From CAZBLK01 sp964492715 (GTDB lineage Bacteria; Bacillota; Clostridia; Lachnospirales; WRBF01), in assembly GCA_964492715.1 (NCBI GenBank), contig CAZBLK010000025.1, positions 1 to 38,151 of the forward strand: 38,151 nucleotides of DNA, read 5' to 3'. Position 1 is the stretch's first letter. The number at the start of each line of letters is the position of its first letter. Positions 17,253 through 25,299 of this stretch are shown piece by piece. The translations under genes were made by a program, and so were the position numbers. The notes beneath the pieces are model-generated. The model searched no databases. It worked only from the letters and a program-made list of their open reading frames with translations, and was not told the origin of the DNA.

Positions 17253-18104
17253 ATGAGTTTTCAATTAATGAACGGACAGAAAATATCTGAAGGAATAAGA
17301 AATGAAATTAAAAATGAAGTAGAAAACTTAAAAAGCGTAGGGCTTTGCCCTGCGCTTGTAGTTGTTGCCGTTGGTGATGATGAAGCTTCAAAGGCGTATG
17401 CCGCTTCTAAGAAAAAGGCATGTGAAGCTGTAGGCATTGGTTTTTCTGAATACAGCTTAAAAAGCGAAACAACGGAGCAAGAGCTTGTTTCATTGATAGA
17501 AAAGCTAAACAACGACAAAGCTGTAAACGGAATAATTGTTCAGCTTCCCCTGCCTAAGCACATAAACCAGCATAATGTAGCTGTAAAAATTAGCCCCCAA
17601 AAAGACGTTGATGGGCTTAACCCAATTAACTTTGGGCTTTTAAGCACAGGCAACGCTTTTTTTGAGCCATGCACACCAGCAGGGGCAATGGAGCTTTTAA
17701 AGGCGTATGAAATTAGCATTGAAGGCAAAAGCTGTGTCGTTCTTGGAAGAAGCGACATTGTCGGCAAACCTATGGCAATGCTTTTGCTTCGTGAAAACGG
17801 AACTGTAACTATTTGCCATTCTAAAACGAAAAACTTAAAAGAAGTTTGCGCTTCTGCCGACATACTTGTTGTTGCCGTTGGCAAGCCGCTTTTTGTTACG
17901 GCAGACATGGTTAAAGAAGGTGCAGTTGTTGTTGATGTAGGCATAAATAGTTATAACGGCAAAATTTGCGGCGACGTTGACTTTGAAAATGTCAAGGAAA
18001 AGACGTCGTTTATAACGCCTGTTCCAAAAGGCTGTGGGCCTATGACTGTTGCAATGCTATTGAAAAATTGCGTAAATGGGTGTAGACTTGTTGCAGAGGG
18101 GTGA
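17253..18104 (+). CDS. folD: Bifunctional methylenetetrahydrofolate dehydrogenase / methenyltetrahydrofolate cyclohydrolase
   Basis: A 283-aa cytosolic enzyme interconverting 5,10-methylene-, 5,10-methenyl- and 10-formyl-tetrahydrofolate. The catalytic region carries YAASKKKAC (Tyr49, Lys53), VQLPLP (Gln97) and KDVDGLNP. The NADP-binding Rossmann part has VVLGRSDIVGKPMAMLL (163-179). Length is normal for FolD. The C-terminal motif usually PGGVGPMT reads PKGCGPMT here, a change near the active site. The ATG at 17253 follows AAAGGTAG at normal distance. Together with glyA at 31 kb it belongs to one-carbon metabolism. A two-stem repeat with a tandem duplication follows the stop. Confidence 0.95.
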   Translation: MSFQLMNGQKISEGIRNEIKNEVENLKSVGLCPALVVVAVGDDEASKAYAASKKKACEAVGIGFSEYSLKSETTEQELVSLIEKLNNDKAVNGIIVQLPLPKHINQHNVAVKISPQKDVDGLNPINFGLLSTGNAFFEPCTPAGAMELLKAYEISIEGKSCVVLGRSDIVGKPMAMLLLRENGTVTICHSKTKNLKEVCASADILVVAVGKPLFVTADMVKEGAVVVDVGINSYNGKICGDVDFENVKEKTSFITPVPKGCGPMTVAMLLKNCVNGCRLVAEG

Positions 18105-18108
18105 GGGG

Positions 18109-18144
18109 TTTTAAAGATTTAAGACCTTTTAAAGATTTAAGACC
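18109..18144 (+). repeat. Perfect 18-bp tandem duplication
   Basis: TTTTAAAGATTTAAGACC occurs twice head-to-tail without mismatch (18109-18126 and 18127-18144), 4 nt after the folD stop. The final AAGACC of the second unit is also the left end of the two-stem repeat that follows. Confidence 0.95.
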
Positions 18145-18193
18145 TTAGGGGCGCTGCCCCTAAAACCCTGCAAGGGGCTTGCCCCTTGACCCC
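18139..18193 (+). repeat. Two-stem intergenic repeat, copy 1 (downstream of folD)
   Basis: A 55-bp repeat with two adjacent hairpins: TAGGGGC/GCCCCTA around GCT, and CAAGGGGC/GCCCCTTG around TT. The reverse-complement copy lies at 19640-19694. It may serve as the transcription end of folD, though no T run follows. Confidence 0.85.
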
Positions 18194-18262
18194 GTTATTA
18201 AAAGGCTTTTTACAAATTTTATTGAATAATTAAGCTTTAACTTACTAGAAAGAGGGATATTT

Positions 18263-19600
18263 TTGAAGGTTTTCTTTTTGTCGCTAGGTTGCGACAAAAA
18301 TTTGGTTGACAGTGAAGTTATGCTTGGGCTTTTAAGCAAAGCTTCTTACACAATTACAGACAGCGAGGAAACGGCAGATGTTATTATAATAAACACATGT
18401 GGGTTTATAGCTGATGCAACAGAGGAAGGTATAAACTCTGCTATAGAAATGGCTGTACAAAAAAGAACAGGGGCTTGCAAAGCGTTAATTCTTACAGGCT
18501 GTATGGTTGTAAGGTATCGTGATGAAATTTTTAAAGAGCTTCCAGAAGTTGACGCAATTGTAGGCGCAGCAGACTACGACAAAATTGTTACTGTAATAGA
18601 ACGTGTACTTGAAGGTGAGAAAAACGTTTCAGTAGTGGGCGAAGGCACGGAAAAGCAAGATAACGACGATTTGCCAGCGGAAAGGCTTTTAAGCACACCA
18701 AGCTACTATGCTTATTTAAAAATTGCAGAAGGGTGCGACAACCATTGCACATACTGCACAATTCCGTCTATCCGTGGTAAATATAAAAGCCGCAAAATGG
18801 AAAGCATACTAACAGAGGCGACAAAGCTTGCCGAAATGGGCGTAAAAGAGCTTATAGTTGTAGCACAAGACACAGGCTATTACGGCATGGACATTTATGG
18901 CGAAAAAAGGCTTCATGTTTTGCTTAACAAGCTTGCACAAGTTGATGGCATAGAGTGGATTCGCATTTTATACTGCTACCCGGAAAACATTACTGACGAG
19001 CTTATAAATGAAATGGCAACAAACGAAAAAGTTTGCAAATATATAGACATGCCAATTCAGCATGCCGACAACGAAATTTTAAAGCTAATGGGGCGCACAC
19101 GCTGTACAAAAGAAACGCTTTTGTCGGTTATTGAACGTTTGAGAAGTGCAATGCCAGACATAAGCATTAGAACAACTGTAATTGTTGGCTTTCCACAAGA
19201 AAGCGTAAAGCACTTTGAAAGCTTGAAAATGTTTTTAAAAGAAGTAAGGTTCGACAAGCTTGGCGTTTTTGCTTATTCAAGGGAAGAAGGCACACCTGCA
19301 CATGGCATGGACGGGCAAGTGGACGACGACGTAAAGGAAAGCAGACGTCACACAATTATGGACATGCAAAAGCGTATTTCCTTGGAAAAGAACGCCGCAA
19401 GAGTAGGGCACACATACAAAGTTGTAGTAGACGGATTTTTGCCTGAAAACAGAGTGTATTGCGGAAGAAGCTATGCCGATTGTGTAGACGTAGACGGTGT
19501 AGTGTTTTTTGAATGTGAATACGAACTTTTGGCAGGTGACTTCTTAAACATAAAAGTAGTAGAAGCCTCTGAATACGACTTAATAGGTGTAATAGACTAG
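18263..19600 (+). CDS. rimO: Ribosomal protein S12 methylthiotransferase RimO
   Basis: A 445-aa radical-SAM enzyme that methylthiolates an aspartate of ribosomal protein S12. The N-terminal UPF0004 domain has three cluster cysteines (Cys10 in SLGCDKN, Cys46 in NTCGF, Cys80 in TGCMV). The radical-SAM motif CDNHCTYC gives Cys158, Cys162 and Cys165, and a C-terminal TRAM domain follows. SLGCDKN followed by VDSE is characteristic of RimO rather than MiaB. The start is TTG at 18263 with GAGGG about 8 nt upstream; the family's usual N-terminus begins exactly there. The gene is bracketed by inverted copies of a two-stem repeat. Confidence 0.95.
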   Translation: MKVFFLSLGCDKNLVDSEVMLGLLSKASYTITDSEETADVIIINTCGFIADATEEGINSAIEMAVQKRTGACKALILTGCMVVRYRDEIFKELPEVDAIVGAADYDKIVTVIERVLEGEKNVSVVGEGTEKQDNDDLPAERLLSTPSYYAYLKIAEGCDNHCTYCTIPSIRGKYKSRKMESILTEATKLAEMGVKELIVVAQDTGYYGMDIYGEKRLHVLLNKLAQVDGIEWIRILYCYPENITDELINEMATNEKVCKYIDMPIQHADNEILKLMGRTRCTKETLLSVIERLRSAMPDISIRTTVIVGFPQESVKHFESLKMFLKEVRFDKLGVFAYSREEGTPAHGMDGQVDDDVKESRRHTIMDMQKRISLEKNAARVGHTYKVVVDGFLPENRVYCGRSYADCVDVDGVVFFECEYELLAGDFLNIKVVEASEYDLIGVID

Positions 19601-19639
19601 TAGAAGATAAAGAAGAATAAACTACCCCTCACAAAAAAT

Positions 19640-19694
19640 GGGTCAAGGGGCAAGCCCCTTGCGGGGGTTTGGGGGCAGCACCCCCAAGGTCTTC
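19640..19694 (-). repeat. Two-stem intergenic repeat, copy 2 (inverted, upstream of pgsA)
   Basis: Reverse complement of the repeat at 18139-18193, alignable without gaps over about 54 bp. In the first stem an A-T pair of copy 1 is G-C here, and a C-G pair is T-G, so pairing is kept. It lies between rimO and pgsA and would be transcribed in the opposite sense to copy 1. Confidence 0.85.
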
Positions 19695-19724
19695 ACGCCT
19701 TTCCAACCCCACAAAGGAGAAAAA

Positions 19725-20264
19725 ATGAACTTACCAAACCAACTTACAATTTTAAGAATTTTACTTATCCCGTTTTTTTTAATTGCACTGCTTGGCGGTT
19801 TGTTCGCACCGCCTAACGACAGGTACGTTGCCGTTGCAATTTTTGTTTTTGCTTCTGCAACAGACGCACTTGACGGCTACATTGCAAGAAGCCGAAACTT
19901 AATTACAACATTCGGCAAGTTTATGGACCCACTGGCAGACAAAATGCTTGTTGCCGCCGCACTCATTGCAATGGTCGAGCTTTCTATGCTTCCGTCTTGG
20001 GTCGTCATTCTTATTATTTGCCGTGAGTTTATTATTACTGGGTTCAGAACTATTGCCGCAGGAAATAATATTATAATAGCCGCAGGAAACTTGGGCAAAA
20101 TAAAAACAGTTACCCAAATGGTAATGATTGTTTTTGTGCTGCTTGGGTTTACGCACCCAGTTGCTGTTACTATAGGCACAGTTTTAATTTGGCTTTCAGT
20201 TATTTTTACAGTAATTTCCGCAGTTGAATATATTTATAAGAATATAAAAGTTTTAAAGGGATAA
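19725..20264 (+). CDS. pgsA: CDP-diacylglycerol-glycerol-3-phosphate 3-phosphatidyltransferase
   Basis: A 179-aa integral membrane enzyme making phosphatidylglycerol phosphate from CDP-diacylglycerol and glycerol-3-phosphate. The CDP-alcohol phosphotransferase signature is complete: Asp47, Asp50-Gly51, Ala54-Arg55, Gly64, Asp68 and Asp72 at canonical spacing. Several hydrophobic helices flank it. The ATG at 19725 is fixed by AAAGGAG just upstream; the open frame extends back to 19638, but that part is the repeat element and is not coding. cinA begins 9 nt after the stop, so the two are cotranscribed. Confidence 0.94.
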   Translation: MNLPNQLTILRILLIPFFLIALLGGLFAPPNDRYVAVAIFVFASATDALDGYIARSRNLITTFGKFMDPLADKMLVAAALIAMVELSMLPSWVVILIICREFIITGFRTIAAGNNIIIAAGNLGKIKTVTQMVMIVFVLLGFTHPVAVTIGTVLIWLSVIFTVISAVEYIYKNIKVLKG

Positions 20265-20273
20265 GGTGATTTT

Positions 20274-21503
20274 TTGAACGCAGAAATACTGGCAGTCGGC
20301 ACAGAGCTTTTGCTTGGCGAAATAGTAAACACAAACGCACAGTTTCTTTCGCAAAAGCTTGCCGAGCTTGGAATAGGGGTTTACTATCAAACAGTTGTAG
20401 GCGACAACAGGGAACGTTTGCTAAAAGCGTTTGAAGACGCCTTCAACCGTGCAGAGCTTGTTATAACAACAGGCGGCTTAGGCCCAACAGACGACGACTT
20501 AACAAAAGAAGTTGCAGCAGAGTTTTTTGGCAAGCAGCTTGTTTTGCATGAAGAAAGCCTTCAGCAAATGCAAGCATACTTTAAAAAGCAAGGCTTCGAC
20601 TGGACAGAAAACAACAAAAAGCAGGCTTTAATGCCCGAAGGCTCAACGCCATTAAAAAACGACGCAGGAACAGCGCCAGGTTGTTTAATGAACGAAAATG
20701 GCAAAGTTTTAATTTTGCTCCCAGGGCCTCCGCTTGAAATGAAGCCTATGTTTGAAAATTATGCAATGCCGCATTTGCAAGGTAAATCAGACGTTGTATT
20801 TTATTCAAAGCGTGTTAAAATTTGCGGAGTAGGCGAAAGCAAAGCCGCAACAATTGTTTCCGACTTATTAGAAAACCAAACAAACCCAACAATTGCCCCT
20901 TACGCAGGTTCTTCCGAAGTTGCTTTAAGGGTTACAGCGTGTGCCAAAAGCGAAGCCGAAGCCGAGGAAATTATGCGCCCTACAATCGAAGAAATTAAAA
21001 AGCGGCTTGGCGACAACGTTTACGGCGTAGGCGACATTACGCTTGAGCAAGCGGTAATGAACGCTTTGCTTGAAAAAGGCAAGAAAATTGCCGTTGCCGA
21101 GTCTTGCACAGGTGGGCTTTTGGCGGCTAGGCTTGTAAACTGCTCTGGCATTTCTGACGTTTTGGTTGAAGGTGTTGTTGCATACAGCAATGAAGCAAAA
21201 GTAAAAAGGCTTGGCGTAAGCGAAGACACTTTAAAAAAGCATGGTGCAGTAAGCAAAGAAGTTGCAGTTGAAATGGCAGAAGGAATTTGCAAAGCTTCGG
21301 GTGCATCGGTTGGTGTTTCGACAACTGGTGTTGCTGGGCCTACAGGCGGAACAGAAGAAAAACCAGTGGGGCTTGTTTACATTGCAGTTTGCGTAGACGG
21401 CAAAACAAAAGCTTGGAAAATGAACTTCTTGGGCGACAGAGAACGAATTAGAAACAGAACAGTTGTAATGGCTTTAGATTATATTAGGCGAGAATTGCTG
21501 TAG
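20274..21503 (+). CDS. cinA: Competence/damage-inducible protein CinA (NMN amidohydrolase family)
   Basis: A 409-aa two-domain protein. The N-terminal molybdopterin-binding-like domain (about 1-170) shows GTELLLGEIVNTNA and TTGGLGPTDDD. The C-terminal CinA domain (about 250-405) has AVAESCTGGLLAARL and VSTTGVAGPTGG, typical of the nicotinamide-mononucleotide deamidase activity described for CinA proteins. The start is TTG at 20274 with AAGGTGA upstream. It follows pgsA by 9 nt and precedes the EamA gene by 16 nt. A cinA-recA neighbourhood is common in Firmicutes; here one transporter gene is inserted between them. Confidence 0.94.
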   Translation: MNAEILAVGTELLLGEIVNTNAQFLSQKLAELGIGVYYQTVVGDNRERLLKAFEDAFNRAELVITTGGLGPTDDDLTKEVAAEFFGKQLVLHEESLQQMQAYFKKQGFDWTENNKKQALMPEGSTPLKNDAGTAPGCLMNENGKVLILLPGPPLEMKPMFENYAMPHLQGKSDVVFYSKRVKICGVGESKAATIVSDLLENQTNPTIAPYAGSSEVALRVTACAKSEAEAEEIMRPTIEEIKKRLGDNVYGVGDITLEQAVMNALLEKGKKIAVAESCTGGLLAARLVNCSGISDVLVEGVVAYSNEAKVKRLGVSEDTLKKHGAVSKEVAVEMAEGICKASGASVGVSTTGVAGPTGGTEEKPVGLVYIAVCVDGKTKAWKMNFLGDRERIRNRTVVMALDYIRRELL

Positions 21504-21519
21504 CTTTGGGGGAGATATT

Positions 21520-22485
21520 TTGGAAACCGCTTCGCAAAACACAACTTCGGATAGTACGAAGAAAGGTTTTTTTAACGAGAAAAATTCTGCAATTATGCTT
21601 TGGGCAGTTGCAATTTTTTGGGGCACAGGGTTTGTAGCCAGCAAATATGTAATGGACGTTGGCATTACAGCTTTGGAGTTTATGGCGGCAAGGTTTTTAA
21701 CTGCCGCAGTCCTTATTAACATAATTTTTTTTAAAAGGGTTTTAAAGCTTAACAAACAAGTAATTGTTGCAGGCGGAATACTTGGTGTTTTGCTTTTTAT
21801 TGCGTTTTGGCTACAGCTTGTGGGGCTTAGCATGACAACACCAGCTATTTGTGGGTTCGTTACATCAACGTGTGTTGTCATGGTTCCGTTTTTTGATTAT
21901 TACATATACAAAAAGAAAATTGACTGGTTTGAAGGCTTTGGTGCAATTTTTATGATTGTCGGCTTGGGCTTTATAATGCTTACTGATAAGCTTACAATTA
22001 ATATTGGAACGCTCCCTTCTCTTTTAGGGGCAGTTTGCTATGCAATTCACATTTGCTACACAGGTATTTCGGCAAGGAAAAACGACACCGTGTCGCTTAC
22101 AATTGTTATGTTTGACGTTGTTGCGGTTTTAGCACTTATTTTTGCTTTTGGAACAGACATTTCCCAAGGCAGAACGCCAAGCATTACACCAAACATTATT
22201 TTTTGGTTTTTGTATAACGGTGTTATTTGTACATTTTTGGGTTTTTTGGGGCAGACGGTGGCACAAGAGCACGTCAACTCCACAAAGGCTGCTATTATTA
22301 TGTCAACAGAAGCTGTTTTTTCGCTAATATTTTCAATTTTGCTGTATAAAGAAATTGTTACGCCAAAAATAGTTGTAGGCTGCACATTTATTTTTATTGC
22401 TATGACGTTGTCGCAAATTAAACCAAAGTTTTTAACAGATATACTTAATAAGATTAAACTCAGCTCAAAAAGGGAGGAAGCATAA
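21520..22485 (+). CDS. EamA/DMT superfamily transporter
   Basis: A 321-aa integral membrane protein with about ten helices arranged as two EamA repeats (about 25-155 and 170-305), the drug/metabolite transporter fold. The motif-like WGTGFVASKY near the start of the first repeat is typical. Substrate is not predictable and could be a metabolite or amino acid. The TTG start at 21520 follows GGGGGAG. Its stop codon overlaps the recA start by one base (TAATG at 22483-22487), so recA translation is coupled to it. It interrupts the usual cinA-recA adjacency. Confidence 0.9.
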   Translation: METASQNTTSDSTKKGFFNEKNSAIMLWAVAIFWGTGFVASKYVMDVGITALEFMAARFLTAAVLINIIFFKRVLKLNKQVIVAGGILGVLLFIAFWLQLVGLSMTTPAICGFVTSTCVVMVPFFDYYIYKKKIDWFEGFGAIFMIVGLGFIMLTDKLTINIGTLPSLLGAVCYAIHICYTGISARKNDTVSLTIVMFDVVAVLALIFAFGTDISQGRTPSITPNIIFWFLYNGVICTFLGFLGQTVAQEHVNSTKAAIIMSTEAVFSLIFSILLYKEIVTPKIVVGCTFIFIAMTLSQIKPKFLTDILNKIKLSSKREEA

Positions 22486-23702
22486 TGGAGAAAAAAGGTA
22501 AAAAGTCGGTAGATAAGCTTGTTATGCCAGTTACGGCAGACGACAAGAAAATGGCGCTTGACACAGCGATTGCAGGTATAGAAAAACAGTTTGGTAAAGG
22601 TGCAATTATGAAGCTTGGTGCGGTAAACAGTGAAAAGGTAGCCGCAATTCCAACAGGTTCGCTTTCAATAGACATTGCTCTTGGTGTAGGTGGTTTGCCA
22701 AAGGGTAGAATAATTGAAATTTACGGGCCAGAATCTTCTGGTAAAACGACGCTTGCGCTTCACGTTGTTTCGGAAGTTCAAAAGGCAGGGGGCGTTGCAG
22801 GTTACGTTGATGCTGAACACGCTCTCGACCCAATTTATGCAAAAAAACTTGGCGTAAATATTGACGAGCTTTACATATCACAACCTGATGACGGTGAGCA
22901 AGCGCTTGAAATTGCCGAAGCAATGGTTCGCTCTTGTGCAATTGAAATTGTAGTTGTGGACTCTGTTGCGGCGCTTACTCCTCGTGCCGAAATTGAGGGT
23001 GATATGGGCGACAGCCACATGGGGCTTCAAGCAAGGCTTATGTCGCAAGCTTTGCGTAAGCTTACAGCTGTAGCAAACAAAACAGGCTGTACTGTAATTT
23101 TTATAAACCAGCTTCGTGACAAAATTGGCGTTACGTTTGGCGGCGGCAACGAAACTACGACAGGCGGACGTGCGCTAAAGTTTTATTCTTCTGTTAGAAT
23201 TGACATTAGGCGTATAGAAGGTATTAAAGCAAACGAAACATTTATCGGCAACCGTACAAAGGTAAAAATAGCAAAAAACAAAGTTGCGCCACCGTTTAAA
23301 ATTTGTGAATTTGACATTTTGTATGGTGTTGGAATTTCAAAGGAAGGCGACGTTTTAGACCTTGCTACAGACCTTAACATAGTTAAAAAAAGCGGTGCTT
23401 GGTACTCTTACGAAGACATGAGGCTTGGGCAAGGCAGGGAAAACGCAAGGCTTTACTTAAAGGATAATGTGGATTTTTACAACACGCTTGAAAACATGGT
23501 TCGTAAGCACTATGGCTTGCCGGAAAAAGGTACTGTTCAATACGAAGCACAGCCAGAGCAACAAGTTGAGCAGGCGGAAGAACAGCCGGAGGAAAAGAAG
23601 CCTAGGAAAAAAGGCAAAGTTGAAGAAGAAAGTTTTGCAATCGAAGAAATAGCCGAAGATATTGTAGAAGAAATTGTCGAGGATATTGTAATAGATGAAT
23701 AA
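22485..23702 (+). CDS. recA: Recombinase RecA
   Basis: A 405-aa strand-exchange ATPase and SOS co-protease. Walker A is GPESSGKTT (81-89); the core also shows VVVDSVAALTPRAEIEGD and FINQLRDKIGV. It exceeds the usual 340-355 aa because of a roughly 12-residue N-terminal extension and a long charged C-terminus, Glu/Gln-rich then KKPRKKGK, ending in acidic EEIAEDIVEEIVEDIVIDE. The start ATG has GGGAGG 7 nt upstream and overlaps the preceding stop. The gene end overlaps the MFS gene by 8 nt. No LexA-type operator was seen immediately upstream, as expected if transcription comes from far upstream. recX is not adjacent. Confidence 0.97.
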   Translation: MEKKGKKSVDKLVMPVTADDKKMALDTAIAGIEKQFGKGAIMKLGAVNSEKVAAIPTGSLSIDIALGVGGLPKGRIIEIYGPESSGKTTLALHVVSEVQKAGGVAGYVDAEHALDPIYAKKLGVNIDELYISQPDDGEQALEIAEAMVRSCAIEIVVVDSVAALTPRAEIEGDMGDSHMGLQARLMSQALRKLTAVANKTGCTVIFINQLRDKIGVTFGGGNETTTGGRALKFYSSVRIDIRRIEGIKANETFIGNRTKVKIAKNKVAPPFKICEFDILYGVGISKEGDVLDLATDLNIVKKSGAWYSYEDMRLGQGRENARLYLKDNVDFYNTLENMVRKHYGLPEKGTVQYEAQPEQQVEQAEEQPEEKKPRKKGKVEEESFAIEEIAEDIVEEIVEDIVIDE

Positions 23703-24891
23703 TGCTAGTTTTTTAAAGAGAATGTTTACAAAGGAAAATGCACTGTTTGGCGGTTTGCAGTTTTTACTGCTTTCTAGCCTTTGTGCAATACTTTCTTTTA
23801 TTGTAATGTACTTTGAATACATTGGAGTGGACAGCGGCACTATTGGAATTATCTTGGCTGTTAGTGCAATTGTAAACATTTTTGTACAAACATTCCTTGG
23901 GTATTTAAGTGATTACGTTGTTCCTGTAAGAAAAATTTTAATAGTTTGTACAATTGCAACGCTTGCTCTTTCGGCAGCGTTGCCGTTTTTGAACAACCTT
24001 TTTTGGGTGTTTACCATTTTATATCTTTTGTCATGTGTTACAGAAAGGCCGTTCGTTGCGCTTACTGACAGCTTTGTTACAAAGCGTGCAGCTACAAGCG
24101 GCACACTAAACTACGGCGTTGCTAGAGCAGCAGGCTCTATCGGCTTTGCACTTTCAGCTTTGCTTGTTGGCAAGCTAATTTCAAGCTTTGGGCATGATTC
24201 AATTTTTTACTACCATACGTTTGTACTTTTGTTACAGCTTGTTTTACTTTTTGTTTTGCCAGATGTTAAAGTGGCTGAAAAGAAAAAGGGCTCAAAAGAA
24301 ACAAGTTTTTTCACTTCGGCTAAAAAGCTTTTTAAAATTCCACAGTTTACAATTTTCTTGCTTGCTGGAACAATTGCATTTATTGGTATTTTTGGAGTGC
24401 ATACGTTTTTACCTACGCTTGTTCAAACTGCTGGTGGCGACAGCACATATGTCGGCATGATGTTTTTTACAAATGCAATGATTGAAGTTCCGCTGTTTTT
24501 TAGCTATGGGTATGTAAGCAAGCTTATGTCTTCAAAAAAGCTTATTACTTTAGGTCTTGCTTTGTTCTTAATTAAGCACATTGTTGTTGCAGCTTTTTTT
24601 TCAAGGCAAGGGATATTTTTTGGGCAAATAATAATGGGCTTTGGATACAGCATTTTTCTTGCTTCTGGCATTGCTTACATTCAAAGCATTGTGCCAAAAG
24701 AGCTTACTTCTACGGCTATTGCACTTTTTGTTTCTGGCTTTAACGGCATTAGCGCCGTGCTTGGAACGACACTTGCCGGGTTTGTTATTGATGAGTTTGG
24801 CGTAATTGTTGTAAATGTTTTGGCTGGCGGTTGTTGCGTTGTAGGGATTTTGTTGATGCTGGCAGAAGGGTTTTTTAAGGGAAAATTGTAA
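23695..24891 (+). CDS. MFS transporter
   Basis: A 398-aa protein with about twelve hydrophobic helices in two halves joined by a charged loop (VKVAEKKKGSKETSF, about 197-211). It resembles MFS_1-like/nucleoside-proton symporter relatives. The loop after helix 2 reads GYLSDYVVPVRK, close to the MFS A-motif. The substrate is unknown. The ATG at 23695 lies within the last codons of recA, an 8-nt overlap that indicates translational coupling; only a weak GAGG site 13 nt upstream is visible. The gene ends the pgsA-cinA-EamA-recA-MFS block. Confidence 0.88.
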   Translation: MNNASFLKRMFTKENALFGGLQFLLLSSLCAILSFIVMYFEYIGVDSGTIGIILAVSAIVNIFVQTFLGYLSDYVVPVRKILIVCTIATLALSAALPFLNNLFWVFTILYLLSCVTERPFVALTDSFVTKRAATSGTLNYGVARAAGSIGFALSALLVGKLISSFGHDSIFYYHTFVLLLQLVLLFVLPDVKVAEKKKGSKETSFFTSAKKLFKIPQFTIFLLAGTIAFIGIFGVHTFLPTLVQTAGGDSTYVGMMFFTNAMIEVPLFFSYGYVSKLMSSKKLITLGLALFLIKHIVVAAFFSRQGIFFGQIIMGFGYSIFLASGIAYIQSIVPKELTSTAIALFVSGFNGISAVLGTTLAGFVIDEFGVIVVNVLAGGCCVVGILLMLAEGFFKGKL

Positions 24892-25058
24892 AATGACCTA
24901 TCTTTGCATGTAGTATGCTGTGCAAGTAACGATTAGCTTTGGTTAATTACAGCATACAAGTCATTAGACAAATTAGCATCATAGCTACACATTATATACA
25001 GTTATTACTGTTATTTAGGCACTAGAATAAAAAGGCTTTTATGTTATTCAAGAATAAC

Positions 25059-25089
25059 GTACTGTCGGTTAAACTTGGCAGTACTTTTT
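25059..25089 (+). terminator. Terminator in the MFS-pepD gap
   Basis: GTACTGTC (25059-25066) pairs with GGCAGTAC (25077-25084) with one wobble, 10-nt loop, followed by TTTTT. Confidence 0.75.
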
Positions 25090-25223
25090 CGTGAAGCACT
25101 AGATGATTTACTAAGGAAGTACGACGAATAGGCTTTTCAAACAATTTGACGCAAACGTAGGGGCGCACTGTGTGTGCCCTATTTTAACGCACATAAAAAT
25201 TTACAACATGCAATTTCAACCCC

Positions 25224-25252
25224 TTGTAACAAATAGTCGATTGTGTTATAAT
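25224..25252 (+). promoter_or_regulatory. Promoter of pepD
   Basis: -35 TTGTAA (25224-25229), 17-nt spacer, perfect -10 TATAAT (25247-25252), 47 nt before the start codon. Confidence 0.75.
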
Positions 25253-25299
25253 GATGTTTAATATTTTTACATTAATTTACAATAATTGGGGGCGATTTT

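Larger units (their letters stand above)
24892..25299 (+). other. 408-nt intergenic region with palindromes and pepD promoter
   Basis: No gene is seen. It contains an inverted repeat GTATGCTGT/ACAGCATAC (24913-24957), a perfect palindrome GTTATTC-AA-GAATAAC (25043-25058) directly abutting a terminator (25059-25089), a hairpin with arms near 25158-25168 and 25172-25181, and the pepD promoter (25224-25252). Confidence 0.65.

Noticed and set aside
18109..18193. CRISPR-like repeats
   Set aside because: Only two contiguous 18-bp units without spacers and a distant inverted copy of the neighbouring repeat; not a CRISPR array.
22400..22490. LexA (SOS) operator for recA
   Set aside because: No GAAC-N4-GTTC-type site visible near the recA start, which overlaps the preceding gene.
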